Origin: Candidatus Alistipes faecigallinarum
GTDB taxonomy: Bacteria; Bacteroidota; Bacteroidia; Bacteroidales; Rikenellaceae
Length of the DNA: 64,000 nt
Assembly (NCBI GenBank): GCA_019115605.1
Contig: DXDG01000009.1
Span: 96,862-160,861, forward strand
Direction of reading: 5' to 3'
This document shows positions 1 to 8,236 of the stretch, piece by piece. The position numbers were made by a program, and so were the translations under genes. The notes below the pieces were generated by a model that ran no database searches, had not been told where the DNA came from, and worked only from the letters and a program-made list of their open reading frames with translations. The first letter of the stretch is position 1, and the number at the start of each line of letters is the position of its first letter.

Positions 1-93
1 GTCGAGGAGTTCGACCCGGATCCGTTCCTTGCCGAACTCGGGGAGCAGGGGCTTCCCTGGCACGAGCTGTTCGATGTCGATATCGAAGTGTGA
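1..93 (+). CDS. C-terminal end of an unidentified protein (partial)
   Basis: An open frame enters from the left edge and ends at the TGA at 91-93, giving the last 30 residues of a protein. The tail is acidic and ends in FDVDIEV. It is followed by 236 nt with no gene and then a promoter-like element, so it ends its own transcription unit. Too little is visible to assign a family. Confidence 0.6.
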   Translation, partial: VEEFDPDPFLAELGEQGLPWHELFDVDIEV

Positions 94-282
94 TCCCATA
101 CCGGGCGGAAACCGGTTCCGAGGCATGGGCGGGTGATTCCGTCCATGCCTTGTTTTGTGTAAGGACAATCATTTTGATGCTTTTTTATCTAAGAAATGAC
201 CGGAATGCTGCCAAATCGGACACAATTTTCGGAAAATATGTTTTTTTATCCGCAAAATGTGCGGGAAATGGCTTGTTTTTAT

Positions 283-290
283 TATCTTTG
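283..290 (+). promoter_or_regulatory. Bacteroidota -7 promoter element for the OmpA-family gene
   Basis: TATCTTTG matches the -7 consensus TAnnTTTG and lies 39 nt before the ATG at 330. No clear -33 TTTG is visible at the usual distance. The rest of the 94-329 gap is AT-rich with no other structure seen. Confidence 0.55.
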
Positions 291-329
291 TTGTTGGCGA
301 ACGGAAAAGATTAACCCAATACTTTTATT

Positions 330-1457
330 ATGATGAAACGAATCGGATGTATTGCAGGTGCGTTGTTGATGATCGCAACGCCCTATGTGGGTCATGCAGC
401 CAATGAGAACGACCGCAAGGACAGTCGTTACTGGTATCTGCAGGTTCAGGCCGGTGCGGCCTACACGCTCGGTGAGGCGAGCTTCGGAGATCTGGTATCT
501 CCCGCCGCAGCCATTTCGGCCGGATATCACTTCTCGCCCGTTTGGGGCCTGCGCTTCGGCTTCAGCGGCTGGGAGGGCCACGGCGCCTGGGTTTCGCCCT
601 TCTCGCCGTACGGATACAACTTCCTGCAGGGCAATGTCGAGGCTACGATCGATCTGGCCAACCTCTTCGGCCGCTACAATCCTACGCGGACGGTAAATCC
701 CTACTTCTTCGCGGGTGTCGGTCTGAACTACGCTTTCAACAACGATGAAGCCGTAGCCATCAACGATGCCGGATACAAGCTCGACAACCTCTGGACCGAC
801 AGCAAGGCCTTTGCCGTGGGTCGTTTCGGCCTCGGTGTCAATTTCCGCGTTTCGAAGCGTGTGCAGCTGGGTCTTGAGGTGAATGCCAACGTCCTTTCGG
901 ACAAGTTCAACTCGAAGAAGGCCGAGAATGTGGACTGGCATTTCAACGCCCTGGCCGGCGTAACCGTACGTCTGGGCAAGTGCCGCAAGGCTGCTGCTCC
1001 TGCCGTGGCTGCTGCTCCTGCCGTGGCTCCCGCTCCGGCGCCTGCTCCCGCACCGGCTCCGGAACCCGAACCCGAACCGCAGCCCGTTGTCGAGAAGCCG
1101 GCATCGGCTCCCGCACCGGCTCCCGTCGAGAAGGTGCAGCCGCTGCAGGAGAACATCTTCTTCCAGATCGGCAAGACCGTCATTACGGATGAGGAGCAGG
1201 CAAAGATCGACAATCTGGTCAAGTATCTGAACAAGAACAAGAAGGCTACGGTCAGCATCACCGGTTACGCCGACTCGGCAACGGGTACTTCGAGCCGCAA
1301 CCTCCAGCTTTCGAAGATGCGTGCCGAGGGTGTATCGGCAGCCCTGCAGAAGGCCGGCATCTCGGCCGACCGGATCCATATCGACTACAAGGGCGACAAG
1401 GTTCAGCCCTTCGCCAAGGTCGAGGAGAACCGCGTCAGCGTCTGCATCGCAGAGTAG
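330..1457 (+). CDS. OmpA-family outer membrane protein with Pro/Ala-rich linker
   Basis: A 375-residue protein that starts with a signal peptide (about residues 1-23, ending in VGHA). Residues about 30-215 have the alternating aromatic pattern of an outer-membrane beta-barrel. A low-complexity linker of Ala/Pro then Glu/Pro repeats (about 218-262) follows. The C-terminal OmpA-like peptidoglycan-binding domain (about 270-375) shows the GYADSATGTSSRNLQLSKMRA core with the Asp and Arg that contact diaminopimelate. It should tether the outer membrane to peptidoglycan. It is monocistronic, with its own promoter element at 283 and a strong terminator at 1478. The linker DNA is repetitive (GCTCCTGCCGTGGCT-type units), so its length may vary between strains. 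The family call is secure; any porin or adhesin role is not shown. Confidence 0.92.
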   Translation: MMKRIGCIAGALLMIATPYVGHAANENDRKDSRYWYLQVQAGAAYTLGEASFGDLVSPAAAISAGYHFSPVWGLRFGFSGWEGHGAWVSPFSPYGYNFLQGNVEATIDLANLFGRYNPTRTVNPYFFAGVGLNYAFNNDEAVAINDAGYKLDNLWTDSKAFAVGRFGLGVNFRVSKRVQLGLEVNANVLSDKFNSKKAENVDWHFNALAGVTVRLGKCRKAAAPAVAAAPAVAPAPAPAPAPAPEPEPEPQPVVEKPASAPAPAPVEKVQPLQENIFFQIGKTVITDEEQAKIDNLVKYLNKNKKATVSITGYADSATGTSSRNLQLSKMRAEGVSAALQKAGISADRIHIDYKGDKVQPFAKVEENRVSVCIAE

Positions 1458-1477
1458 TTCTGCTGTCTGAACATCTG

Positions 1478-1514
1478 GCGGCGGCAACGGATTCCCGTTG
1501 CCGCCGCTTCTTTG
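1478..1514 (+). terminator. Intrinsic terminator after the OmpA-family gene
   Basis: A perfect 13-bp stem, GCGGCGGCAACGG (1478-1490) with CCGTTGCCGCCGC (1495-1507), has an ATTC loop and is followed by the T-rich TTCTTTG. It lies 20 nt after the stop codon. Confidence 0.85.
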
Positions 1515-1706
1515 TACCGGGATGCGGCCGGGCCCCGTGGTATTCCGGCTGCAGCGCTGATCGTTCCGGCACGTTTTGCGGGCCGTGTGAAGTGTGCCCC
1601 TGCATGCGGTTCGGCATCGAGGGCAGCCGGAAGAAAGCGGGTAGGTATAAATACTTATTTTACTGAAAATCATCACCGGGATGCCGTGCCATGACCGGGA
1701 TTTTGT

Positions 1707-1714
1707 TATTTTTG
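1707..1714 (+). promoter_or_regulatory. -7 promoter element for nspC
   Basis: TATTTTTG fits TAnnTTTG and lies 28 nt before the nspC ATG at 1743. The upstream gap (1515-1706) contains no recognisable gene. Confidence 0.55.
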
Positions 1715-1742
1715 CACTTGTTTTTGATACGGAACTCTTCTG

Positions 1743-2882
1743 ATGATTGACTTTCTGAAAGTGCCTTCTCCGTGCTACCTGCTCGACGAGGAGCTGCTGG
1801 ACCGGAATCTGGCGACCATCGATCGTGTGCGCACCGAATCGGGTGCCGAGATTATCGTTGCCCTGAAGGCTTGCGCCATGTGGCGGATCTTTCCCATCCT
1901 GGCCCGCCATTCGGACGGAGCCACGGCCAGCTCGGCCGCCGAAGCCCGCCTCGTCTTCGAGGAATACGGCCGTCCGGCCCATACCTATGCGCCGGTCTAC
2001 ACCGAACGCGACATCGACGAAATCCTGCGTTACAGCGACCATATTACCTTCAACTCCCTTTCGCAGTTCGATCGTTTCGGGCAGCGCGCCCTGATCAACG
2101 GCCTTTCGTGCGGGCTGCGCATCAATCCGCAGTATTCGCCCGTCGAGACGGATCTCTACAACCCGTGTGTCCCCGGGTCGCGACTCGGCGTAACGGCCGA
2201 GGAGCTCGCGGCGCACGGGGGGGTTCCCGAGGGGATCGAGGGACTCCACTTCCATGTGCTGTGCGAGTCGCGCCCCGAGCACCTGCGTCTGGCGCTGGAG
2301 GCCGTGGAGCGGCATTTCGGGGAGTATCTGGATCGTATCCAGTGGCTCAACATGGGCGGCGGCCATCTGATGACCCACGCCGACTACGACTGCGACGCGC
2401 TGATTGCGCTGCTGCGGGAGTTCCGTGCGCGCCATCCGCATCTGCGGCTCATCCTCGAACCGGGCAGCGCCTTCACCTGGCGTACGGGTTATTTGGTCTC
2501 GACCGTCGAGGATATCGTCGAGAACGGCGGGGTGCATACCGCAATGCTCGACGTGTCGTTCGCCTGCCACATGCCCGACTGCCTCGAAATGCCCTACAAA
2601 CCCGCAATCCTCGGGGCTCACGAGCCTGCCGAGGGGGAGAAGCGCTGGCGCATGGGCGGCACGAGCTGCCTGGCGGGAGACTACTACGGCGACTGGGCCT
2701 TCGACCACGACCTGAAAGTGGGGGAGCGCATTGTCTTCGAGGATATGATCCACTATACGATGGTCAAGACGACGATGTTCAACGGCGTGCACCATCCTGC
2801 GATTGCCGTCGCCCATCGTGACGGACGGATCGAGATTGTCCGCGAATTCGGCTACGAGGATTTCAAGGGCCGCATGTCGTGA
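1743..2882 (+). CDS. nspC: Carboxynorspermidine/carboxyspermidine decarboxylase
   Basis: A 379-residue PLP-dependent, alanine-racemase-fold decarboxylase that makes spermidine (or norspermidine) from the carboxy precursor, the last step of the alternative polyamine pathway common in gut Bacteroidota. The N-terminus VPSPCYLLDEELL and the PLP lysine in VALKACAMW (K42) are typical of NspC, as are FHVLCE, NMGGGH, LEPGSAFTW (phosphate and substrate loops) and the distal GGTSCLAGD motif carrying the active-site Cys of the second subunit. Length is normal for the family. The partner carboxynorspermidine dehydrogenase is not in this window. The gene ends 35 nt before cysteate synthase and probably shares its transcript. 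Confidence 0.95.
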   Translation: MIDFLKVPSPCYLLDEELLDRNLATIDRVRTESGAEIIVALKACAMWRIFPILARHSDGATASSAAEARLVFEEYGRPAHTYAPVYTERDIDEILRYSDHITFNSLSQFDRFGQRALINGLSCGLRINPQYSPVETDLYNPCVPGSRLGVTAEELAAHGGVPEGIEGLHFHVLCESRPEHLRLALEAVERHFGEYLDRIQWLNMGGGHLMTHADYDCDALIALLREFRARHPHLRLILEPGSAFTWRTGYLVSTVEDIVENGGVHTAMLDVSFACHMPDCLEMPYKPAILGAHEPAEGEKRWRMGGTSCLAGDYYGDWAFDHDLKVGERIVFEDMIHYTMVKTTMFNGVHHPAIAVAHRDGRIEIVREFGYEDFKGRMS

Positions 2883-2917
2883 TACCTGCTGCAAAACAGA
2901 CTGTACAAGAAAGATAC

Positions 2918-4207
2918 ATGGAAAATTTTACACCTACCTCCTACACCCTCGAATGTGTCGCCACGGGGCGTGAATTCGAAGATTCGGGCTGGGCGCTTGC
3001 CGATCCGCAGTGCAAGACCCCGTCACTGATCCGGGCCCGCTACGCGAAGCGCCAGATCGAGGTGAAACCCGCCGAGTGGGGTCTCTACCGGTATGCCGAC
3101 TGGCTTCCCGTCCGCCGGATGCTCAAGGGCTCCTCGGCCCCCGTTACCTACCGGAGCCGGGGCCTTGCCAAACACCTCGGACTGGAGAACCTCTGGATCA
3201 CCTTCAACGGCTACTATCCCGCCATCGGGGCCACGATGACCACCTGTTCGTTCAAGGAGACCGAAGCCTATTCGGTCTGCGCCCGGGCTGCGGCCGACGA
3301 GGAGCGCGTGCTGGTTGTCGCCTCGGCCGGAAATACGGCGCGGGCCTTCGCCAAGGTCTGCTCGGACAATCACATCAAGCTGCTGCTGTCGGTGCCCTAT
3401 GACAATATCGAGGCCCTGTGGTTCGAGCAGCCGCTCGATCCCTGCGTCAAGCTGATCTGCTGCGCTTCGGGTGGCGACTATTTCGATGCCATCTATTTGA
3501 GCGACCTCGCGCTCAAGGGGCCGGGTTTCTATGCCGAAGGCGGAGCGAAGAACATCGCGCGCCGCGACGGCATGGCCTGCACGGTGCTGTCGGCCGTAAC
3601 GACCATCGGCCGCATCCCCGACTACTATTTCCAGGCCGTGGGCAGCGGTACGGGCGCCATTGCGGCCTGGGAGGCCAACCAGCGTCTGATCGCCGACGGC
3701 CGCTTCGGTCAGAATACGATGAAGCTGATGGTCTCGCAGAACGCTCCGTTCGTCCCGATGTACGACGCCTGGCAGGCCGGTTCACGGGCGATGCTTCCCT
3801 ACGACGAGGACAAGGCGCGCCGCAATGCGGAGATCATTGACGCCAAGGTGCTTTCGAACCGTCATCCGCCCTATGCGCTTGCCGGGGGGCTCTACGACGC
3901 GTTGAAGGCGACGGGCGGCGACGTCTTCGTGGCCACGAACGCCATGGCCCGCAAGGCCCGCAAGCTGTTCAAGGAGCTCGAAGGGGTCGACATCTATTCG
4001 GCGGCAGGTATCGCCACGGCGTCGCTCATCAATGCCGTAGCTGCCGGAAAGGTGGAGAAGGACGCCACGATCATGCTCAATATCACCGGCGGAGGCGAGG
4101 AGCACTTCAAGCAGGGCAAGGAGCTCTGGTATCTGAAGCCCAGTCTGATCTTCCCGCTCGATCCCGATGCCGACGAGGTCGTATCGAAGGTCGAGGCACT
4201 TTTTTAA
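2918..4207 (+). CDS. Cysteate synthase (threonine-synthase-like PLP enzyme)
   Basis: A 429-residue fold-type II PLP enzyme. The family replaces the phosphate of O-phosphoserine with sulfite to give L-cysteate. Cysteate is the headgroup precursor for sulfonolipids (capnine/sulfobacin type) in Alistipes-like bacteria and for coenzyme M in some methanogens. The PLP lysine sits in TCSFKETEA (K113). The N-terminal segment with GLYRYADWLPV matches the threonine-synthase/cysteate-synthase branch, and the phosphate-binding AVGSGTGAIAAWE and C-terminal LNITGGGEE are visible. An in-frame GTG at 2879 would add 13 residues; the ATG at 2918 (MENFTP) fits the family start better. It follows nspC at 35 nt and is followed by a hairpin terminator. 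True threonine synthase is the main alternative, but the DWLPV region argues for cysteate synthase. Confidence 0.82.
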   Translation: MENFTPTSYTLECVATGREFEDSGWALADPQCKTPSLIRARYAKRQIEVKPAEWGLYRYADWLPVRRMLKGSSAPVTYRSRGLAKHLGLENLWITFNGYYPAIGATMTTCSFKETEAYSVCARAAADEERVLVVASAGNTARAFAKVCSDNHIKLLLSVPYDNIEALWFEQPLDPCVKLICCASGGDYFDAIYLSDLALKGPGFYAEGGAKNIARRDGMACTVLSAVTTIGRIPDYYFQAVGSGTGAIAAWEANQRLIADGRFGQNTMKLMVSQNAPFVPMYDAWQAGSRAMLPYDEDKARRNAEIIDAKVLSNRHPPYALAGGLYDALKATGGDVFVATNAMARKARKLFKELEGVDIYSAAGIATASLINAVAAGKVEKDATIMLNITGGGEEHFKQGKELWYLKPSLIFPLDPDADEVVSKVEALF

Positions 4208-4221
4208 TCGATAAAATCCCT

Positions 4222-4229
4222 TATCTTTG
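4222..4229 (+). promoter_or_regulatory. -7 promoter element of the TonB receptor gene, nested in the upstream terminator
   Basis: TATCTTTG fits TAnnTTTG and lies 80 nt before the receptor ATG at 4310. Its last bases form the start of the terminator hairpin at 4227-4277, so the start point would fall inside the hairpin. Confidence 0.5.
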
Positions 4230-4283
4230 CGGCGGTTCGTACCGGGGCATGCAGCCGGACGGTGCGGACCGCCGCAATTTTTT
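4227..4283 (+). terminator. Intrinsic terminator after cysteate synthase
   Basis: The stem TTGCGGCGGT (4227-4236) pairs perfectly with ACCGCCGCAA (4268-4277). It extends inward by six more pairs, CGTACC with GGTGCG, with one G-U. A run of six T follows at 4278-4283. It lies 20 nt after the cysteate synthase stop. Confidence 0.82.
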
Positions 4284-4309
4284 ATGGTTTAACACAAATT
4301 CCTAACACC

Positions 4310-6322
4310 ATGGAACACATCCAGATGAAGCCACACTCCGCGGCGGTGCGCTGGCGGCGTTGGAATCGCAGGGGCTGGTCGGTCTTTGCGAGTTGCCACC
4401 GCAGCGTATCGATCGGAGTCCTCTCCGTCGGGATGTCGATCCTGATGCTTACGACTCAGGAGGCATCGGCGCAACAGGCCGATACGACCGCCGTGTACCG
4501 CAACCTGCGGATCCGGGAGGTCGGCGTCGCGGGAAGTCCCGCGACACCCGCGCGCAATGCCCAGTCGTACACCCCGCTTTTCGACCGGAAAGCCTTTGCT
4601 GCGGAGCCTGCCTCGACTTTGGAGGCGGTTCTGCGCCTCGTGCCGTCGGTCGATATCCGCGAACGCGGAGGCCGGGGAGCACAGGCCGACATCTCCGTAA
4701 GGGGAGGTTCTTTTGACCAGACGATGGTCCTTCTCAACGGTATTGACTTTACCGATGCCCGCACGGGGCATCAATCCCACGCGCTGCCCGTGGATCTCGA
4801 CTGCATCTCCTCGGTGGAGCTGCTCGACGGTCTTCCGGGAGTCGGGGCCTACGCCGGGGCGGTGAATATCCGCACGGCACCGCTTCGCCCGACCTATCTG
4901 CGCTTCGAGGGTTCGGGCGGCCAGTACGGCTATGCCTATGCGAATCTTTCGGGCGCCGTTACCGAAGGCCGTCTGACGGTGTTCGGGGCCGCCTCCTACC
5001 GGCGCAGCGACGGGTACCGGCACAATACCGACTTTTCGAACTACAATGCCTATGTACGGGCGACCTATGCGGCCGGGCGGGCCGGTTATTTCGATTTCCA
5101 GGCCGGATACCAGGACCGCGATTTCGGGTCGAACGGTTTCTATGCCGCCTACAATCCCGACCAGTGGGAGCACACGGCGACGGAGCTTGCTTCGCTCCGG
5201 TGGCTGAAGAATGTCGGACGATTCGCCCTGGGCGCCTCGGTCAGCTATCGCAAGAATTTCGACCGCTATGACTGGAAGCGCGGCACGCGCCTGAACCGCC
5301 ACATGACCGACAATGTCGGGGCCCGCCTCTGGAGCGATTTCGACTGGTCGGCGGGTACGACGACCCTCGGCGGCGACTACGCCTACAACCACATCTTCAG
5401 CACGAACCTCGGGGTGCTGCTCGACCGGCTGCACGGCCACTACACGCATGCCGACGCCCGCCATACGGGCAACGTATGGCTACGGCACGAGAAACGCTGG
5501 GCGCGTTTCGACGTCTCGGCCTCGGGCGGTGCGAGCTTCACGCCCTACGGGTCGTCGGCGCTGTGGAACCTCTCGGGAGGCTGGCGTCCGGGCGACAGCT
5601 GGCGCGTGGAGGCGGGTGCGTCGCAGTCGATGCGGCTTCCGACCTTCACGGATCTCTATTACAGCTCCCCGGCACAGATCAACAACCTCGATCTGACGCC
5701 CGAGCGGGCCATCACCGTGCGTTTGGGCGCGACCTACGCCCGTGGCATATGGAGCGCCTCGGTGCAGAGCTACTACCGTGCGGGCCGCGACATCATCGAC
5801 TGGGTATGGTACGAGGATTCGGACCGGAGTCCCGAGGCGTGGCGCGGCAAGTGGCACTCCGAACAGACCAGCCGCCTCAATACCTTCGGGGCGGAATTAA
5901 CGGGTGTCTGTGCGCCGGCTGAAGGATTTCTGCGACGCATTACGCTCTCGTACGGATACGTTACCACCGACCGCAACGCGGACATCATCGCCCGGAGCGC
6001 CATGGATTTCATGCGCCACAAGGCGGCCCTCGGCATCGAGATCCGCTTCCTGCGCCGCATGACCCTTGCGCTGACCGGCTCGGTGTATGACCGCAACGGC
6101 GAATACACGGCCTATCCCGTCCCGGGCGATGCGTCGGTAACGGAGGTGCGCAGCTACGATCCCTACTTCCTGCTCGACGGACGCCTGCAGTGGGAGAAGG
6201 GGTGGTGCCGCCTCTATGTCGATGCGTCGAACATCACCGATACGCGCTACTGCGACATCGGAGGCATCCCGCTTCCGGGATTCTGGTGCACGGCGGGTGT
6301 CGTGCTGACCTTCGGCCGCTGA
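4310..6322 (+). CDS. TonB-dependent outer membrane receptor (small, vitamin/siderophore type)
   Basis: A 670-residue receptor. The N-terminal segment of about 55 residues is long and Arg/Trp-rich (RWNRRGW) before a hydrophobic stretch and a cleavage site near EASAQ. The plug domain follows (about 95-200) with ADISVRGGSFDQTMVLLNGI, then a 22-strand-type barrel ending in a C-terminal aromatic strand. There is no carboxypeptidase-like domain, so it is not a SusC. Length and plug resemble BtuB-like receptors of Bacteroidota, but no cobalamin riboswitch precedes it, so the substrate is unknown. The ATG at 4310 was chosen over an upstream in-frame GTG at 4262, which lies inside the terminator hairpin. 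Gene-specific terminator at 6397. Confidence 0.88.
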   Translation: MEHIQMKPHSAAVRWRRWNRRGWSVFASCHRSVSIGVLSVGMSILMLTTQEASAQQADTTAVYRNLRIREVGVAGSPATPARNAQSYTPLFDRKAFAAEPASTLEAVLRLVPSVDIRERGGRGAQADISVRGGSFDQTMVLLNGIDFTDARTGHQSHALPVDLDCISSVELLDGLPGVGAYAGAVNIRTAPLRPTYLRFEGSGGQYGYAYANLSGAVTEGRLTVFGAASYRRSDGYRHNTDFSNYNAYVRATYAAGRAGYFDFQAGYQDRDFGSNGFYAAYNPDQWEHTATELASLRWLKNVGRFALGASVSYRKNFDRYDWKRGTRLNRHMTDNVGARLWSDFDWSAGTTTLGGDYAYNHIFSTNLGVLLDRLHGHYTHADARHTGNVWLRHEKRWARFDVSASGGASFTPYGSSALWNLSGGWRPGDSWRVEAGASQSMRLPTFTDLYYSSPAQINNLDLTPERAITVRLGATYARGIWSASVQSYYRAGRDIIDWVWYEDSDRSPEAWRGKWHSEQTSRLNTFGAELTGVCAPAEGFLRRITLSYGYVTTDRNADIIARSAMDFMRHKAALGIEIRFLRRMTLALTGSVYDRNGEYTAYPVPGDASVTEVRSYDPYFLLDGRLQWEKGWCRLYVDASNITDTRYCDIGGIPLPGFWCTAGVVLTFGR

Positions 6323-6396
6323 CGGCCTTATGTTTCAAACCCGATCCGGCGGCAGGCCGGTGAAGCCTCCGCCGCGATCGTCCGGCTGCACGTTCG

Positions 6397-6431
6397 GTCC
6401 GGGCCCGTTCGCGGGCCCGGACTTTCTGTTT
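6397..6431 (+). terminator. Intrinsic terminator after the TonB receptor gene
   Basis: An 11-bp stem, GTCCGGGCCCG with CGGGCCCGGAC (6397-6407 and 6412-6422), is capped by a TTCG tetraloop and followed by TTTCTGTTT. Confidence 0.85.
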
Positions 6432-6487
6432 CATGCCCGAAGCGGATTTTTCGTTACGAATCTGCTGTTTTTGTCCCGGAAATTTCC

Positions 6488-6495
6488 TATATTTG
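6488..6495 (+). promoter_or_regulatory. -7 promoter element of the hut operon
   Basis: TATATTTG fits TAnnTTTG and lies 27 nt before the ftcD ATG at 6523. A TTTG occurs 14 nt upstream, which is short for a -33 element. It supports starting ftcD at 6523, since the longer frame from 6433 would begin upstream of the transcript. Confidence 0.55.
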
Positions 6496-6522
6496 AAGCA
6501 AAGAACCGAAAGCTCATACCAG

Positions 6523-8223
6523 ATGGAAAAACGAATCGTGGAGTGCGTCCCCAATTTCAGCGAGGGACGCGACAAGGAGGTGATCCGGCAGATCGTTGCG
6601 GCGATCGAGGCGTCCGGAGGCGTGAAGGTGCTCGATGTCGATCCGGGCGAGGCGACGAACCGTACGGTCGTAACCTTCGTCGGAGAACCCGAGGCGGTCG
6701 TCGAGGCGGCCTTTGCCGGTGTGAAGGCCGCGGCCGAACGGATCGACATGCGGCATCACAAGGGGGCCCATCCCCGCATGGGTGCCACGGATGTGCTGCC
6801 GCTGGTTCCCGTCTCGGGCATCACGCTCGAGGAGTGTGCCGCGCTGGCGCGGGAGCTGGCCCGGCGGATTGCCGACGAACTGCACGTTCCGACCTACTGT
6901 TACGAGGCGGCGGCCTTCCGGCCCGAGCGCCGCAACCTGGCCGTCTGCCGTGCCGGGGAGTACGAGGCGCTTCCCAAAAAGCTGGCCCACGAGGAGACGG
7001 CTCCCGATTTCGGCGCCCGGCCCTATGACGAGGGCGTTGCGCGCACGGGAGCCACGACGGTCGGGGCCCGCGATTTTCTCATAGCGGTCAATTTCAACCT
7101 CAATACCACCTCCACGCGGCGTGCCAACGCCATCGCCTTCGACGTGCGCGAGAAGGGCCGCCCGGTCCGCGAGGGCAATCCGATCACGGGGCGGATCGTG
7201 AAGGACGCCGACGGCAATCCCGTCATGCGTCCCGGTACGCTTCCCGCCACGAAGGCCATCGGCTGGTATATCGAGGAGTATGGCATTGTGCAGGTCTCGA
7301 TGAACCTGACGGATATCTCGCGCACGCCGCTGCATGTCGCCTTTGACGAGGTGTGCCGCAAGGCCGATGCCCGGGGCGTGCGCGTTACGGGCACCGAGAT
7401 CGTGGGTCTCGTACCCAAGCGGGCGCTGCTGGAGGCGGGCCGTTACTTCCTGCGCAAGCAGCACCGCTCGACGGGTATTGCCGAGGAGGAGATCGTGCGG
7501 CTGGCCGTCAAGTCGATGGGGCTCGACGATCTGAAGCCGTTCCATCCCGAAGAGAAGGTGATCGAGTATCTGCTTGAAGCGGAGGATAAGAAGAAACGCC
7601 TGATCGACATGACCTGCAAGGGTTTTGCCGAGGAGACGGCCAGCGAATCCCCGGCTCCGGGCGGCGGTTCGATCTCGGCCTACATGGGTGCGCTGGGTGC
7701 GGCGCTCGGTACGATGGTCGCCAACCTCTCGTCGCACAAGGCCGGTTGGGACGACCGTTGGGAGGAGTTCTCCGACTGGGCCGATCGGGGCCAGGCGCTG
7801 CTGCGCGAGCTGCTGCATCTGGTCGATGAGGATACCGAGGCCTTCAACCGCATCATGGCGGTCTTTGCCATGCCCAAGAGCACCGACGAGGAGAAGGCGG
7901 CCCGCAGCGCCGCGCTGCAGGTGGCGACGCTCTATGCCACGCAGGTGCCCCTGCGGACGATGAAGGCCGCCGTGAAGGTCTTTCCGCTGGTCGAGGCGAT
8001 GGCCTCGGAGGGCAATCCCAATTCGGTTTCGGATGCGGGTGTCGGCGCCCTTGCCGCCCGCAGCGCCGTGCTGGGAGCCTGCCTGAATGTGAAAATCAAT
8101 GCCGCGGGGCTCAAGGACCGCGCAACGGCCGACGCGCTGGTTGCCGAGGCCGAGACGCTGGCCGCGGAGGCCGTGCGCCGGGAGGCGGAGGTGCTCCGCA
8201 TCGTCGAGCAGAAGATCCAATAA
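6523..8223 (+). CDS. ftcD: Glutamate formimidoyltransferase fused to formimidoyl-THF cyclodeaminase
   Basis: A 566-residue bifunctional enzyme for the last steps of histidine degradation. The transferase half (about 1-330) moves the formimino group from N-formiminoglutamate to tetrahydrofolate. The cyclodeaminase half (about 350-566) releases ammonia to give 5,10-methenyl-THF. The start MEKRIVECVPNFSEG, the catalytic-His region MRHHKGAHPRMGATD and the folate-binding AIGWYIEEY are clear. The second domain has SPAPGGGSISAYMGALGAAL typical of cyclodeaminases. The fusion is the arrangement seen in animals and many Bacteroidota. First gene of a tight operon with hutU (13 nt), hutH and hutI; the fusion explains the absence of hutG or hutF. 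The ATG at 6523 follows the promoter element. Confidence 0.96.
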   Translation: MEKRIVECVPNFSEGRDKEVIRQIVAAIEASGGVKVLDVDPGEATNRTVVTFVGEPEAVVEAAFAGVKAAAERIDMRHHKGAHPRMGATDVLPLVPVSGITLEECAALARELARRIADELHVPTYCYEAAAFRPERRNLAVCRAGEYEALPKKLAHEETAPDFGARPYDEGVARTGATTVGARDFLIAVNFNLNTTSTRRANAIAFDVREKGRPVREGNPITGRIVKDADGNPVMRPGTLPATKAIGWYIEEYGIVQVSMNLTDISRTPLHVAFDEVCRKADARGVRVTGTEIVGLVPKRALLEAGRYFLRKQHRSTGIAEEEIVRLAVKSMGLDDLKPFHPEEKVIEYLLEAEDKKKRLIDMTCKGFAEETASESPAPGGGSISAYMGALGAALGTMVANLSSHKAGWDDRWEEFSDWADRGQALLRELLHLVDEDTEAFNRIMAVFAMPKSTDEEKAARSAALQVATLYATQVPLRTMKAAVKVFPLVEAMASEGNPNSVSDAGVGALAARSAVLGACLNVKINAAGLKDRATADALVAEAETLAAEAVRREAEVLRIVEQKIQ

Positions 8224-8236
8224 AAACCGTAGACCT

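Noticed and set aside
282..2894. Long minus-strand open frame of 870 codons opposite the OmpA and nspC genes, and similar ones at 15891-19286 and 20855-23704
   Set aside because: They are antisense to well-recognised genes, have no family resemblance, and are expected in GC-rich DNA because stop codons are rare on the opposite strand.
4208..4309. Possible cobalamin riboswitch before the BtuB-like TonB receptor
   Set aside because: The gap is only 102 nt and is filled by a terminator hairpin. No B12-box-like sequence or multi-stem structure is visible.
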